Assembly (NCBI RefSeq): GCF_003325355.1
Contig: NZ_CP030850.1
Location: 3,224,001-3,288,000, forward strand
DNA length: 64,000 nucleotides
Source: Runella rosea
GTDB lineage: Bacteria > Bacteroidota > Bacteroidia > Cytophagales > Spirosomataceae
Reading direction: 5' to 3'
Part shown: piece after piece, positions 28,301-36,025 of the stretch
Numbering within the stretch: position 1 is the first letter of the stretch
How the letters are laid out: each line of letters opens with the position of its first letter
Program-made: the position numbers and the translations under genes
The notes under the pieces: generated by a model
Told to the model about the DNA's origin: nothing
Databases searched by the model: none
Seen by the model: the letters and a program-made list of their open reading frames with translations, nothing else

Positions 28301-29112
28301 CTAAAATAGGAAGAATATTGTAATGTATTATCGGGTTTGAATATCATAATGACGTCAGCCAGACCTACCCCACTGACTTTAACCGCATCTGTTTGAAAGG
28401 CTCCGGGAGTAGTAGGCATAACCCCTGTGTACTCTGAATCGACATATAATGATAACACCACATATGTAGTGCCGTCTGGGGCAATCTGAACACCATCAAA
28501 AGCTGTATACGTGTTACCACTGCTGGAATTTCCCTCTATAAACAGTGAGCCGTTTACGGGTCCGATATAGGTCCCATAGGCCAAGTTACCATTCACATCA
28601 AATTTGTTTAATACTGCGGTGTTTCCAAAGGAGGCGAAACTCGGAGGATTAGGCCGCCATGCATCTGGAGTTATGTAGTCCGCATTTGCGCTTCCAGTCA
28701 CGTATAAGATGACTGGTTCTCCACTGGGACTAAGACTCAATCCAGCCGGCTGGATACTAGACCCATTTAAAATTCTTACCCACAGCAATTTGCCATCAGA
28801 AGAGTACTTTGATAAGTGGATAGGTGCGTTATAGTTGTTGATGTAAGCCGAACCTCGGTATATTACATCCGAAGTCGGAAAAGTCGGCGGAGGGTTATTG
28901 CCGCTTATTGCTCCTACCACGTAGATAGAACCATCTAGTGATTTTTCTACAAAAACAGCTCTGGCATACGTTTGTGAACCTACATTTTGCCCAGTATACT
29001 GAGACCATTGAATGGACTGGGCTTGCAGCATTGAAGAGGAAAGGGCCGTTAGTAAAAGTATTATCAAGATAACAAATCGTTTTCCTGATAGCTGACAGTA
29101 TATCTTTTGCAT
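19318..29112 (-). CDS. Giant secreted repeat protein (SBBP-like propeller, Ig/PKD-like repeats, DUF11 domains)
   Basis: This is a 3264-residue surface protein with a signal peptide (hydrophobic ~13-30, cleavage near LQAQ). Residues ~32-530 form an SBBP-like beta-propeller (GSIYVVGAISG, STYLGGLTG). A long series of Ig/PKD-like domains (~540-1800) follows, with Cys pairs and motifs such as TYTLTAT and YEWSSSSG. Ten copies of a ~74-residue module (PDAGANQNICAP ... YTLNGCTDTVSVVR) come next, in two blocks, then two nearly identical 154-residue DUF11 units, one diverged DUF11 unit, and a Cys-rich end closing with ICIPFTINKKKK. Such proteins are usually exported adhesins; no standard type IX C-terminal domain was recognised. 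It is monocistronic. Confidence 0.93.
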   Translation of the reverse strand: MQKIYCQLSGKRFVILIILLLTALSSSMLQAQSIQWSQYTGQNVGSQTYARAVFVEKSLDGSIYVVGAISGNNPPPTFPTSDVIYRGSAYINNYNAPIHLSKYSSDGKLLWVRILNGSSIQPAGLSLSPSGEPVILYVTGSANADYITPDAWRPNPPSFASFGNTAVLNKFDVNGNLAYGTYIGPVNGSLFIEGNSSSGNTYTAFDGVQIAPDGTTYVVLSLYVDSEYTGVMPTTPGAFQTDAVKVSGVGLADVIMIFKPDNTLQYSSYFSYQFQTKSASALSNSGDLYYLQSATNLLSLPTPPVNAAKTALDSSYIMRLDKNGNITASTYLGGLTGTITTNPVNGDVITMNTASGRVQVFDADLTTLKSVSTPFAFTGPNDNDIFTRLGVDNFGRLHALVSGGEFAGIENLPVITPGAIQTVAINQKERAYYGIADCNFQKTIYGTFLSDQNTQSSSRTALNDLELDQNCNAYIVGAILPGTGFPVTPLAYNDNGTATLSGFDVSVTSIVSDGFLTKFNYPILKTGTNQLATPAITTFCSGSGALAIDGTKASYLTPILAGNVAGNPAPTPLHYQWQVATAPSGPWTNISNTDVEDYVPANPASPGTYYYRRLVRQTSFDIAANCVPSCDVAYASNVISLTFSTNQTHTTDLSAKKYGFCKGSTLAVSANLSPSIDGNQGPYNYKLTTFTDLVTVVAGQSGTLASAPGVINLSISQPGQYLLQVTDSRGCISFDTLNAEHLKVNAGSRILYTCGASSVTFGPSSLVTEYANYANNILSWSPTTGLSNPSVLSPTLSILPAVGASADYYLTLNGCPVDTITVSNQSVNPLPSLPALSLCQGDTAILGQGITAQTGVTYEWAPGLGLTATNVPNPIVTTAYAPAGVNVTSYTLKAQNGTTSCVQYTTQQVTVYRTPNQSFQIKICLQNGCDTTRGLGLPNIGTISEPGIAYSWQAIIVPGTATTGLPSPTDVTNGLANPTGSVTDFSFLTASLGRANGTYTIQLIRTSQNTANPACMRTDTAFLNYCICGNAGDGGLCALAIGALPTIVCGGATNKIGPIQYTSGGTYIWSRLDGQPLNNELFDIYTNQPLTDGGPHSNQVFANPTGLTAVSYRLTIINPGSDTCRVDIKVFPAAIGKPNVTYISPQSVCQGSPYTIQGPAANPNLIYKWEPVSLLVNQADSISALPTIKSLIADQIMFVTVTDTTTGCSVQDTVQLVVTPVQVNAGNNATFCVSGTTVNIGGLAALPGYSYQWTAIPSAGVSFGNATAAQTTATLPATSAGGTITLILTATNGQTSANCTLSDTVVFRAAATPAVTIPPAFSLCSGGQVIIGPVSPSDLTYAWSGPGIVGSTTGSAVTVNAVGTYTVVISQGSCSTSRNVTISAATTPTVTPNPAAPCSGPVTIGVNNVPGTEWSYSWDKLDGLKGYTTGFATISVEPAITTTYTLTATHISGCTLTFPITVPAAAYSASLPSSLSFCEGQTAVLPLNDPSAVSGTVSWSASPVEALAYLSSPTAINPTIDLSAAPAGSYTYTATVTYGAGCQSMASTTVTIGKKIEGIAGLDAQICNGTCTTLGIDAVAGINYEWSSSSGTVISAANSARPTVCPTQNTTFTLKYYSASGCVFTDDVLVQVLPSPSLTVQDLSACQNDNGTATINLANGVVSTTGSSLSYWLNASATIAAPNPVNAQGTYYIKASDGTCSTIKPVTVTFNDTPSAISEAFFNCDTQTGTIRLTNVTSNARYDYSLGNTYTGNKTYASASVIPGSGIIVSNLIIPFNTTQSYTVRLFGSDGTCFRDITVQITNTKPDAGANQNICAPATTATLTAITLGGTWTAQAGNPAAATVTSSGAVSGMSANGTYNFIYTLNGCTDTVSVVRNPKPDAGSDQSICAPTTTATLTAITAGGTWTAQAGNPAAATVTSAGAVSGMSANGTYNFIYTLNGCTDTVSVVRNPKPDAGANQNICAPATTATLTAITAGGTWTAQAGNPAAATVTSAGAVSGMTANGTYNFIYTLNGCTDTVSVVRNPKPDAGANQNICAPATTATLTAITAGGTWTAQAGNPAAATVTSAGAVSGMSANGTYNFIYTLNGCTDTVSVVRNPKPDAGANQNICAPATTATLTAITAGGTWTAQAGNPAAATVTSAGAVSGMSANGTYKFIYTLNGCTDTVSVIRNPQPIQVNLSPAVICENQSLTYTDASGTNGTWSGPGVSDTGTGATVSGAAALTQLGQSAPTSFYIYYTQILGECSRTDSGLVSINPRPLVSITGPTLVCGNELPVSFTGSPAGGTFTLPQGLPVGAVTISNNVATLNAGFNIASLTFSYQFTDATTGCSNTDSHSITVTPAPNAGPDQTLACVNPVTNTLQTTTTLTGAPSGGTWSAQSGNPASAMVTNAGVVTGMSMAGTYQFIYTLNDCSDTVSVTVSPCQGCVKPNAGNDQSICSPTTTATLTAITSGGTWNAQSGNPVSATITNAGAVAGMTVDGTYRFIYSVTSGGETCTDTVSVVRNPKPNAGANQNICAPATTATLTAITAGGTWTAQAGNPAAATVTSAGAVSGMTANGTYNFIYTLNGCTDTVSVVRNPKPDAGSDQSVCAPTTTATLTAITAGGTWTAQAGNPAAATVTSAGAVSGMTANGTYNFIYTLNGCTDTVSVVRNLKPDAGVDQTLTCPPSGISPTTATLSGAPSGGVWSTLASNPAAATVTNAGAVSGMTVAGTYQFIYTLNNCADTVQIEVPTCIVPVFDLALRKTLATGQSASVVAGSNVTFTITVFNQGNVDATNIQVTDYIPTGLTLNDANWTATAGVATLNTVIASLPAGQSTTRDITFVVSTGFTGSISNLAEISSATGGTDVDSSPDSNPANDGTPKNDVINENGLTGGDEDDHDPEVITVTPAPVFDLALRKTLATGQSASVVAGSNVTFTITVFNQGNVDATNIQVTDYIPTGLTLNDANWTATAGVATLNTVIASLPAGQSTTRDITFVVSTGFTGSISNLAEISSATGGTDVDSSPDNNPANDGTPKNDVINENGLTGGDEDDHDPEVITVTPPAQVDLSLKKLINTKIAQLGDTLTYTIKVFNQSATLATGVEVTDSLATSVQFINGSFTSTRGTAAITNNVIIWNIGNIAASGDTVTLTYKVKAIQEGVHFNTAEITKTNEGDIDSTPGNGNNVEDDNDQQCFTVPFKLCPLEKVQASVPAYLTNVQWYKDGGSTPIVSGNTVLFSEVGTYTFTASNQQCPAEGCCPIIIEAGNNCCPTQICIPFTINKKKK
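19986..20905 (-). repeat. Tandem duplication of a 462-bp DUF11 unit
   Basis: Two adjacent units (19986-20447 and 20448-20905) differ at only a handful of bases, giving two 154-residue DUF11 domains that are identical except for about one residue. The spacing is exactly 154 codons, so the frame is preserved. Confidence 0.92.
20925..22090 (-). repeat. Second block of 74-residue modules (five copies, two near-identical)
   Basis: Five modules are present. Two (about 21160-21381 and 21382-21603) match the first block almost base for base with a 222-bp period. The other three are diverged (TLACVNPVTN, NPVSATITNAG, GISPTTATLSG). Confidence 0.85.
22597..23705 (-). repeat. First block of 222-bp modules (five near-identical copies)
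   Basis: Five consecutive in-frame units of exactly 222 bp encode PDAGANQNICAP ... NGCTDTVSVVRN. Differences are mostly single synonymous bases, so long ORFs also appear on the opposite strand. This is not a CRISPR array: units are coding, long and spacer-free. Confidence 0.93.
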
Positions 29113-29124
29113 AAAAAAAAATTG

Positions 29125-29154
29125 AAGGTCTGAGAAAACAGAATCAAAGACCTT
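29125..29154 (-). promoter_or_regulatory. Leader hairpin before the giant gene
   Basis: AAGGTCT (29125-29131) and AGACCTT (29148-29154) form a perfect 7-bp inverted repeat 12 bases upstream of the start codon at 29112. It could control translation; no further support. Confidence 0.3.
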
Positions 29155-29349
29155 GCAAATCTTCTCTATAGGCGTGCCACAGGGTACAAAAGGTCAATAA
29201 AAGTGGATGAATATATAGCACATGAGAAAGGCCCCACGGGTGTCATCCTTTGGCATACTTATTGTGAATCAAGATGTACAATGGAAAATCGAAGCAAAAA
29301 ATGGCAATGAGGAAGTCAAAAACAAGATGGGTAGCAATACAAATTACCA

Positions 29350-29384
29350 GGGGGTCTGCCGTAAAGTGACTCGTCAAAACCCCC
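29350..29384 (-). terminator. Weak candidate terminator after the FAD oxidoreductase gene
   Basis: GGGGGT (29350-29355) pairs with ACCCCC (29379-29384), 20 bases past the stop at 29404. The minus-strand tail is only moderately T-rich. Confidence 0.35.
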
Positions 29385-29403
29385 AGGTATAAAACCTCTC
29401 TTT

Positions 29404-31092
29404 TTACAGTTCCAAGCGCTGTTTGTCTTTCAACAACACCTCGCGGAGTTTTTCGTAGGGAAGTTTTTGGGGTGATATTTTTCCGTCAATCGCTAAAACC
29501 GCCGCCGTAGCTGCCGATTGCCCCAAAATCATAAAGACGGGTTCCATCCGAATCGAGCCAAACGCAATGTGCGAACTCGACACACATACGGGCACCAAAA
29601 GGTTATTACACTCGTTTTCTTTGGGCAAAATCGACCCGTAAGCGATAGAATAGGCACTTTTAGGATGCACGCCAATATCACCTTCATTTTGCACAAAGCC
29701 ATCGCTTTTGACGTACCGCTGTGCATTGTGGGCATCGAGCGCGTACGAACCCATACCAATAGGGCTCGGTACTTTGGTTTGTGCCAAGGCGTCGGCTTCT
29801 TTCATCACAAATTCACCAATCATGCGCCGCGCCTCGCGGATGTAGAGTTGGTGCGGCCAGTTTCCGTTGTCGGTAAATTCATCTTTAGGCAAGCCCCATT
29901 GCTTCATTTTGTCCTGCACATCGGCGGGAACCCGCGAATCGTTTTGCAGAAAATACATCAGGCCTTTTTGGTACAGCTCGTGGTCTTTGATGATTTCTTT
30001 ACGGCGCTCGTAGCTTGCTTCAGGATAATCGTAGTTTTTGCCGATATAGTCCGTACTAAACGGTCCGTGGTTGTTGGTATCGGTTTTACGGTTGGGAATG
30101 GGATCAAATTTATCGTAGGTTTCGCGCCATCCCGTTTTGAACACACGCGCATACAGCTCGTAACGGGCGGGGTCATAACCTTGTGGTTTCGGAAACGGAA
30201 TGCGGTTGTCGGGATTATTGCTAAGACACATTCTGAAGCAGTACGCCTGAATCTTATTGTCGCCCGTACCATTTTCAGCGATGGGCTCAGCCGATACTTC
30301 AGGTAGTAATCCGCTTTTCGGGTCTCCTTCTATTTTGTACGGACTAACATTGGCTTTGAAATAGTGGCCGTGTTGAAACACGCCAGCCTGTACACCGTTC
30401 CATTTTTCGCCATATACACTGTTTGCTTCGCGGCCCACGTGGTATTTCACCCCTGCCAACGCCATCAAATCGCCTTCGTAGGTAGCGTCGATAAACATTT
30501 TCCCCTGATATACATTACCACTCAGGGTTTTAATGGAAGTGATTCCGCCCGATTTTTTGGTGATTCCTTTGGCCGAACGGTCAAGCCATTCGTCCCGATA
30601 AATGGTCAATTTGTATTCTTTGACAAAATCCTCAAAAACGCCTTCTGCCGCATGAGGCTCAAAAATCCACATGGTTCGGTTCGTACCATCAAGGGCAGGC
30701 GTACCTTGTCCTTTGTTGCCATACTCTTCTTTTTTCTGCCACTTCCAAGAGGCTTCTTTTTGGTAATGCGTATAAAGTCGCTGATAAAACTCCCGCGACA
30801 AGCCACCGATCACCTCTTTGTTACCTGTGTCGGTAAAGCCCAACCCACCCGACGACAAACCGCCCAAGTGTTTATCGGGAGAAACAACAATGACAGTTTT
30901 ACCCATTTTCTTCACCTGTACCGCCGCAATAACCGCCGCGCAGGTACCGCCATAAATAATCACATCGGCCTTCCGCACCGCCATTGGGCTAGTTTCGGCA
31001 TTTTTCGGAGACTCCGTCGGGCCTCCCATTTTATGACTCGGCAATAAAATAACGGTGGCAATCAGCCACACCAAAGAGCGAATTTTGTTCAT
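29404..31092 (-). CDS. Exported FAD-dependent oxidoreductase (locus B)
   Basis: The product has 562 residues. The start at 31092 (MNKIRSLVWLIATV) is chosen because it begins a signal peptide; the frame extends 21 codons further upstream without features. The FAD-binding Rossmann segment is DVIIYGGTCAAVIAAVQVKKMGKTVIVV, followed by the family motif HLGGLSSGGLGFTDTG. FIDATYEGDLMALAGV and the C-terminal AFGSIRMEPVFMILGQSAATAA complete the pattern of the FAD_oxidored family, found in exported Bacteroidota and Planctomycetota proteins beside polysaccharide genes. The substrate is unknown. It lies 72 bp after susD, behind a terminator-like hairpin, so it may be transcribed at a lower level. Confidence 0.88.
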   Translation of the reverse strand: MNKIRSLVWLIATVILLPSHKMGGPTESPKNAETSPMAVRKADVIIYGGTCAAVIAAVQVKKMGKTVIVVSPDKHLGGLSSGGLGFTDTGNKEVIGGLSREFYQRLYTHYQKEASWKWQKKEEYGNKGQGTPALDGTNRTMWIFEPHAAEGVFEDFVKEYKLTIYRDEWLDRSAKGITKKSGGITSIKTLSGNVYQGKMFIDATYEGDLMALAGVKYHVGREANSVYGEKWNGVQAGVFQHGHYFKANVSPYKIEGDPKSGLLPEVSAEPIAENGTGDNKIQAYCFRMCLSNNPDNRIPFPKPQGYDPARYELYARVFKTGWRETYDKFDPIPNRKTDTNNHGPFSTDYIGKNYDYPEASYERRKEIIKDHELYQKGLMYFLQNDSRVPADVQDKMKQWGLPKDEFTDNGNWPHQLYIREARRMIGEFVMKEADALAQTKVPSPIGMGSYALDAHNAQRYVKSDGFVQNEGDIGVHPKSAYSIAYGSILPKENECNNLLVPVCVSSSHIAFGSIRMEPVFMILGQSAATAAVLAIDGKISPQKLPYEKLREVLLKDKQRLEL

Positions 31093-31114
31093 TGTAAAAA
31101 AGTGATTATTGGTT

Positions 31115-31157
31115 AAAAAAGGTGTTTTTAAGTATATTTTACTACCTAAAAACACCT
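31115..31157 (-). terminator. Terminator-like hairpin between susD and the FAD oxidoreductase
   Basis: AGGTGTTTTTA (31120-31130) pairs perfectly with TAAAAACACCT (31147-31157). A run of T follows on the minus strand (31115-31119). It lies 8 bases past the susD stop. It probably ends most susCD transcripts, with partial read-through into the oxidoreductase gene. Confidence 0.7.
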
Positions 31158-31164
31158 CAAGATA

Positions 31165-32628
31165 TTAGTATCCGGGATTTTGGTCAGCAGGAGTTAAATC
31201 GGGGTTGTTATCCATTTCTTGTTTTGGAATCGGCCAAAACAAGTGTGCATCTTTCACGTCTTTGCCGCGCGCCGTTTTGATGATTTCTTTGAGTTTGGCT
31301 ACACCCAATCGTTTTAGATCATACCAACGACTTGCTTCCATCATAAATTCATAGGCCCGCTCGGTCATCACCAATTCTCGAAAAGACGCCGCCGATTGTC
31401 CTTCCAACGTAAAATCAACGGGAGATACTGCCCCTGAAGGATACCCATACGCTCGGCGGTGTACTTTGTTGAGGCTTTCCAAAGCTTGAGCAGTGGGCCC
31501 ATTATTGGCTTGACTCACCGCCTCTGCATAAATAAGTAAGGCTTCGGCATAGCGTAAAATCGGAAAATCATTACCTGCAGGATTGGCGGGCGTATCCCTG
31601 AATTTGCGGAAACAAATCGGCTCCGCCGTGGGGAAAGTCGTCAGTTTACCGCTGCGATTGGTATAAGACGAATACAGGTTGTAATCTTTGCGCAAGTCTT
31701 TGTCAGACCAGTTTTTGATCAAAGGCAAAGTGGGCAAGGTAAAATGCGCCCGTACACCCGTGGTATAGGGACCGTCGGCGGGGTGCTGATAACTCGGATA
31801 CCCCCAGCCTTGCCCCGTAATCCGGGCGTATTTAATGTAAAAAACCTCTTCCGTAGTCGTGGTTAAATCGGCACCGTAAAGCTTTTCAAAATCATCTGAG
31901 GTCTTGACTTCAACCAATGAATATAACCCTGACTTAATGACTTCGTCGGCTTTGTCGCGTGCCAAAGCCCAGTTTTCACGGGTTAGATACACACTGGCCA
32001 ACAACAACTTAGCCGCAAACTGCGTGGGTCGTCCTGCCTGCCCAGAGGTAACGGTCTTGGGCAAATTTATTTCGGCATACTGCAAATCGTCGGTGATTAG
32101 TTTATAGACCTCATCTACCGAAGCGCGTTTCCCACGCACCTGCGACACCTCACCGATGGGTGTGGTGCGGAGTGGTACTCCTCCGTAGTTGCGCACTAAA
32201 TTATAATAATTTAACGCCCTCAAAAAACGAGCTTCTGCTTCGATGGCGTTTTTCTCAGCTTCGGTGATGTTTACGGCTTTAACCGCCTGAATCACAATAT
32301 TGGAGGCATTGATGCTTTGGAACAAGTCACGCCAAATGACATCTGTACGGCCGATATTGGTACCGTCCAACCCCTGAAATTCGCTGACGGGAATCTGGGT
32401 GCCACGCGAAATACAAAAATCCGTCATCCCGTTCAATTGCGCTGGATAGTTGGTGCCGTAGGAGTTTGCTCCCCGTACCTGCGCATACACGGCATTCAAG
32501 GCGGCAATGAGGTCCTCTTTGGATTTGTAAAAATTCTCTTGCGACAAGCGGTCCGTTGGGACTTCTTCCAGTAAACCTTCGCAGGATGTAAACAAAAGGG
32601 TAAGAAAGAGAATAGCTATCTTTTTCAT
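31165..32628 (-). CDS. SusD/RagB-family nutrient-binding lipoprotein (locus B)
   Basis: This 487-residue lipoprotein has a short signal and lipobox FTSC (Cys16), followed by EGLLEEVPTDRLSQENFYKS, a classic SusD opening. TPR-region segments (EARFLRALNYYNLVRNYGGVPL, KLLLASVYLTRENW) and the C-terminal RELVMTERAYEFMMEASRWYDLKRLG and HLFWPIPKQEMDNNPDL match the family. It forms the ligand-capturing lid of the SusC channel encoded 19 bp upstream. The ligand is unknown; the sequence differs clearly from the locus A SusD. Confidence 0.95.
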   Translation of the reverse strand: MKKIAILFLTLLFTSCEGLLEEVPTDRLSQENFYKSKEDLIAALNAVYAQVRGANSYGTNYPAQLNGMTDFCISRGTQIPVSEFQGLDGTNIGRTDVIWRDLFQSINASNIVIQAVKAVNITEAEKNAIEAEARFLRALNYYNLVRNYGGVPLRTTPIGEVSQVRGKRASVDEVYKLITDDLQYAEINLPKTVTSGQAGRPTQFAAKLLLASVYLTRENWALARDKADEVIKSGLYSLVEVKTSDDFEKLYGADLTTTTEEVFYIKYARITGQGWGYPSYQHPADGPYTTGVRAHFTLPTLPLIKNWSDKDLRKDYNLYSSYTNRSGKLTTFPTAEPICFRKFRDTPANPAGNDFPILRYAEALLIYAEAVSQANNGPTAQALESLNKVHRRAYGYPSGAVSPVDFTLEGQSAASFRELVMTERAYEFMMEASRWYDLKRLGVAKLKEIIKTARGKDVKDAHLFWPIPKQEMDNNPDLTPADQNPGY

Positions 32629-32647
32629 AATAAGTTCATTTTGGAAA

Positions 32648-35600
32648 TTAAAAACCGAGACGTGCGCCGAATGTGATGGTTTTGGCTACGGGATACCCAA
32701 ACTGGTCCACGCCGGGACTGATGGAATTGCCGCCGCCAAGGGTGCTTACTTCGGGGTCGTACCACGAATATTTGGTCAAGGTCAATAAATTCTGACCGCT
32801 CACGTACACCTGTGCTTTTCGCATCCATTTGAGCCCCCATCGGGCCGTGGGCAAATTATACGCTAATTGGATATTTTTAACCCGCACAAAAGAGCCATTT
32901 TCTACATACCTATCTGATTCTCTGAACTTTGTATTAACGCTTATTTTGGGATATTTTGCGTTAGGATTAGGGCTTTGCGGTGTCCAGCGATTAGCGTACA
33001 AATCCTTGATTTGGTTTTCACCGAAGTTGAAACTGTTGGCAAAACTGGCCACGTTGAAGTTAAACAGGTCTACCCCCTGCACACCTTGTACAAACAGGTT
33101 CAACTCAAAGTTTTTGAACGAAGCCGACGAACTGAATCCAAAAATGGCATTGGGATTAGGGTTTCCGATGATGGTTTTATCATTGGTGTTGATAATACCG
33201 TCGTTGTTCAAATCTTTGAAAACAATCTCCCCTTTTTCATTCAGTCCATTTTCCTGATACCCAAAGAAAACCCCCACAGGCTGACCCACGCGCACCAAGC
33301 TGACGGGCACCCCAAGCGGGTTTTGCAGGCTGCTGCCAAACACGTCGCTTCCTCCCACCAACTGATTCACTTTGTTGCGGTTAAAAGAAACATTGGTCGA
33401 AATATCCCACTTAAATTCTCCCGAAAACAGATTGGCATCCAGCCCTAGTTCTACCCCCGAATTTTGGATTTCACCAATATTTTGGGTCGTACTGGTGTAG
33501 CCGGCGGAAGTCGGCAACGAGACGATGGCTAACAGGTCTTTGGTATTTTTTTGGTAATAATCCGCCGTCAGACGAATGCGGTCTTGCCAAAAGCCAATAT
33601 CGAGTCCGATGTCGGTCTGGGTGGTGGTTTCCCACTTCAAATCGGGATTGGATAAACTACCGCTCGGAGCGTAGCCAATCGAAAGGTCGTTGCCAAAAAT
33701 GGTTTGATACGATGCCAAACTATTCAGGGTTTGGTACGGACTCAACGCCGTGTTGCCCGTTTGCCCCCACGAAACCCGCAGTTTAAAATCCGACAAAAAC
33801 GACTTCTCTTTCAGAAAATCTTCTTCAATCACCCGCCACGCAAAAGCGGCCGAAGGAAAATATCCCCATTTATTGCTTTTTCCAAACCGAGACGACCCGT
33901 CGGCCCGGTAGCTAGCGGTGAATAAATAGCGATTTTTAAAGGAATAATTGACCCGCCCAAGGTACGAAAGCAACGTCCATTCCGACGCCCCGCTGCCCGG
34001 AATACCCGGCGTAGCGGCTCCCTGCAAGGCATCAGTGGTGAGTACATCGGAAGCAAAACCGCTTCCGCCCGCACTCAACGAATTGTTTTTCTGATTTTGG
34101 TACGTCACCCCACCCGTCAGCGCCAGATTATGTTTTTCATTAAACGAACGGACGTAGTTCAGGATATTTTCGTTCAAAAGGTTGGTTTGTCGAGACGTAG
34201 AAACCGCAGCTGAGCCAGTTGGAGAAGTAGACAGTTTGCGAGTTGAATATTGATCCTGACGACTATTAAAGGTTTCAATACCTCCCGAAATTCGCAACGA
34301 AAGCCCCTTGATAAATTCATAATTGACGGCGGTGTTGGCCAATACGTAATCCCGCACATCTTTGTCGGTACGCTCATTGACGAGCGCAAACGGATTGAGC
34401 AATACGTTGGAGCTGAACGAATACGGAACCACATTGCTATAATCGCCAGATGGCGTAAACGGCGCTACCGTAGGAGGAGCCACCAAAATAGCAGAAAGCG
34501 CTCCGTTGCCCCGGTTGCTGTTTTCGCCATCGATACGCCCTTGATTGAGTCGGCTCAAAATGGTACTGAAGTCAAAGGTCAACTTATCACTTACGCGGTG
34601 ATTGATGTTGCCCCGAATGGTTCCTTTTTTGTAACTTGAGTTGGGAACAATTCCCTCCTGCGACAGTAAATTCCCCGAAAATGAATACTGCATGCGCTCG
34701 GTACCGCCCGAGAAAGTCAGTCCGTGGTTTTGAATGGGAGCGTTTCGGAGCAATTCCTTCTGCCAATTAGTGCCTTCGCCAAACCCATTGATTTCATCTT
34801 GCGTAAAATAAGGTTTCACTCCATCATTGGTGGCGCGCTCGTTGGCGATTTCGGCCATTTCGCGGGCGTTCATCATTTCAATCAGTTTTGTGGGTGATTG
34901 AGTTCCGTAAAAGCTTTCCACATCCACCTGACTTTTACCCGCTTTGCCTTTTTTGGTGGTCACAATCACAACCCCATTGGCTCCACGCGAACCGTAAATG
35001 GCCGTGGCTGAGGCATCTTTCAACACTTCCATGGATTCAATATCGGAAGGGTTGAGCGCCGCAAGGCTTCCCGAAAGCGCAAAACCGTCAACTACGTATA
35101 GGGGTTCATTGCTGGCTCTCAGCGAATTACCACCTCTAATCCGCACTGAAATATTAGAGCCGGGCGCGCCCGAGTTCTGACTTACCTGCACCCCCGCCAC
35201 ACGTCCCTGCATTCCCTGCACGGGAGTCGTAATCGGGAATGACGTAATGTCTTTTGCTTTTACCGAAGCCACGGAGCCCGTCAAATCACTTTTTCTGACC
35301 TGTCCGTAGCCCACCACCACCACTTCGCTGAGGGCTTTAATGTCGGTTTTGAGCGAAACATCAAGTGCGGTGCGATTGCCTACCACGATTTCTTGCGGCT
35401 CGTAACCCACAAAACTAAACACCAATACCGCTGCCGATTCGCCATCGGGCAGTGCAATGGAATATTCGCCGTCGCCGTTGGTTGAGGTACCGCGCTGCGT
35501 TCCTTTGAGCAAAATACTTACCCCAGGCAGCCCATCCCCTTTTTCGGCGTCAATCACTCTACCCTTAAGAAGTTTATCGGCGGGTTTTTCTTTCAGCAAA

Positions 35601-35998
35601 GGCTCAGTGCGATCGTTTTCTGGTTCGGTTCTGGGCGGCATCCGGTTGAGCAAGATCTTGTTTCCTACCACCTCATATTCAATATTCAGCGGGCGGAGCA
35701 AGCCTTCCAATATGGTTGAAAGCCGCTCATTTTTAGCCACTAAAGTTACTCTTCGCTTAGAGGAAATAAGCTGAGGGCTGTACATAAAATGCACATCCGC
35801 CACTTTTTCGATGCGTTCGAGGGCGCGTCCAATTTCTTGGTTAGCCACCTGAACACTGATTTTTCGTTCGAGTAGTTCCTGACCTCTGGTATCTATGGCA
35901 TACCCTAGGGAAGTGCACAGAATTGTCAGAAATAATTGGTAACAAGTGATTCGCATGATTTTGAGCAGCAACTTGTTGAATTGTCGATGTTTTGACAT
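32648..35998 (-). CDS. SusC/RagA-family TonB-dependent transporter with STN domain (locus B)
   Basis: The product has 1116 residues with the start at 35998 (MSKHRQFNKLLLKIMRITC). The frame is open 16 codons further upstream, but the internal ATG fits the signal region better and matches the start position seen in the locus A paralogue. An STN domain (~50-120) is followed by the carboxypeptidase-regulatory-like domain (GRVIDAEKGDGLPGVSILLKG) and the SusC hallmark LSEVVVVGYGQVRKSDLTGSV. The plug (VRIRGGNSLRASNEPLYVVDG, SMEVLKDASATAIYGSRGANG) and barrel end at TITFGARLGF. The STN domain predicts signalling to the FecR encoded upstream. Its leader overlaps the second candidate antisense RNA. Confidence 0.96.
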   Translation of the reverse strand: MSKHRQFNKLLLKIMRITCYQLFLTILCTSLGYAIDTRGQELLERKISVQVANQEIGRALERIEKVADVHFMYSPQLISSKRRVTLVAKNERLSTILEGLLRPLNIEYEVVGNKILLNRMPPRTEPENDRTEPLLKEKPADKLLKGRVIDAEKGDGLPGVSILLKGTQRGTSTNGDGEYSIALPDGESAAVLVFSFVGYEPQEIVVGNRTALDVSLKTDIKALSEVVVVGYGQVRKSDLTGSVASVKAKDITSFPITTPVQGMQGRVAGVQVSQNSGAPGSNISVRIRGGNSLRASNEPLYVVDGFALSGSLAALNPSDIESMEVLKDASATAIYGSRGANGVVIVTTKKGKAGKSQVDVESFYGTQSPTKLIEMMNAREMAEIANERATNDGVKPYFTQDEINGFGEGTNWQKELLRNAPIQNHGLTFSGGTERMQYSFSGNLLSQEGIVPNSSYKKGTIRGNINHRVSDKLTFDFSTILSRLNQGRIDGENSNRGNGALSAILVAPPTVAPFTPSGDYSNVVPYSFSSNVLLNPFALVNERTDKDVRDYVLANTAVNYEFIKGLSLRISGGIETFNSRQDQYSTRKLSTSPTGSAAVSTSRQTNLLNENILNYVRSFNEKHNLALTGGVTYQNQKNNSLSAGGSGFASDVLTTDALQGAATPGIPGSGASEWTLLSYLGRVNYSFKNRYLFTASYRADGSSRFGKSNKWGYFPSAAFAWRVIEEDFLKEKSFLSDFKLRVSWGQTGNTALSPYQTLNSLASYQTIFGNDLSIGYAPSGSLSNPDLKWETTTQTDIGLDIGFWQDRIRLTADYYQKNTKDLLAIVSLPTSAGYTSTTQNIGEIQNSGVELGLDANLFSGEFKWDISTNVSFNRNKVNQLVGGSDVFGSSLQNPLGVPVSLVRVGQPVGVFFGYQENGLNEKGEIVFKDLNNDGIINTNDKTIIGNPNPNAIFGFSSSASFKNFELNLFVQGVQGVDLFNFNVASFANSFNFGENQIKDLYANRWTPQSPNPNAKYPKISVNTKFRESDRYVENGSFVRVKNIQLAYNLPTARWGLKWMRKAQVYVSGQNLLTLTKYSWYDPEVSTLGGGNSISPGVDQFGYPVAKTITFGARLGF

Positions 35999-36025
35999 AA
36001 TTTTGGACTTTGTTGGTTTACTGAA

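Noticed and set aside
29518-30306. 262-codon + strand frame opposite the FAD oxidoreductase
   Set aside because: The minus-strand protein has clear family motifs throughout; the + frame is rich in Arg/His/Phe and has no domain signal.
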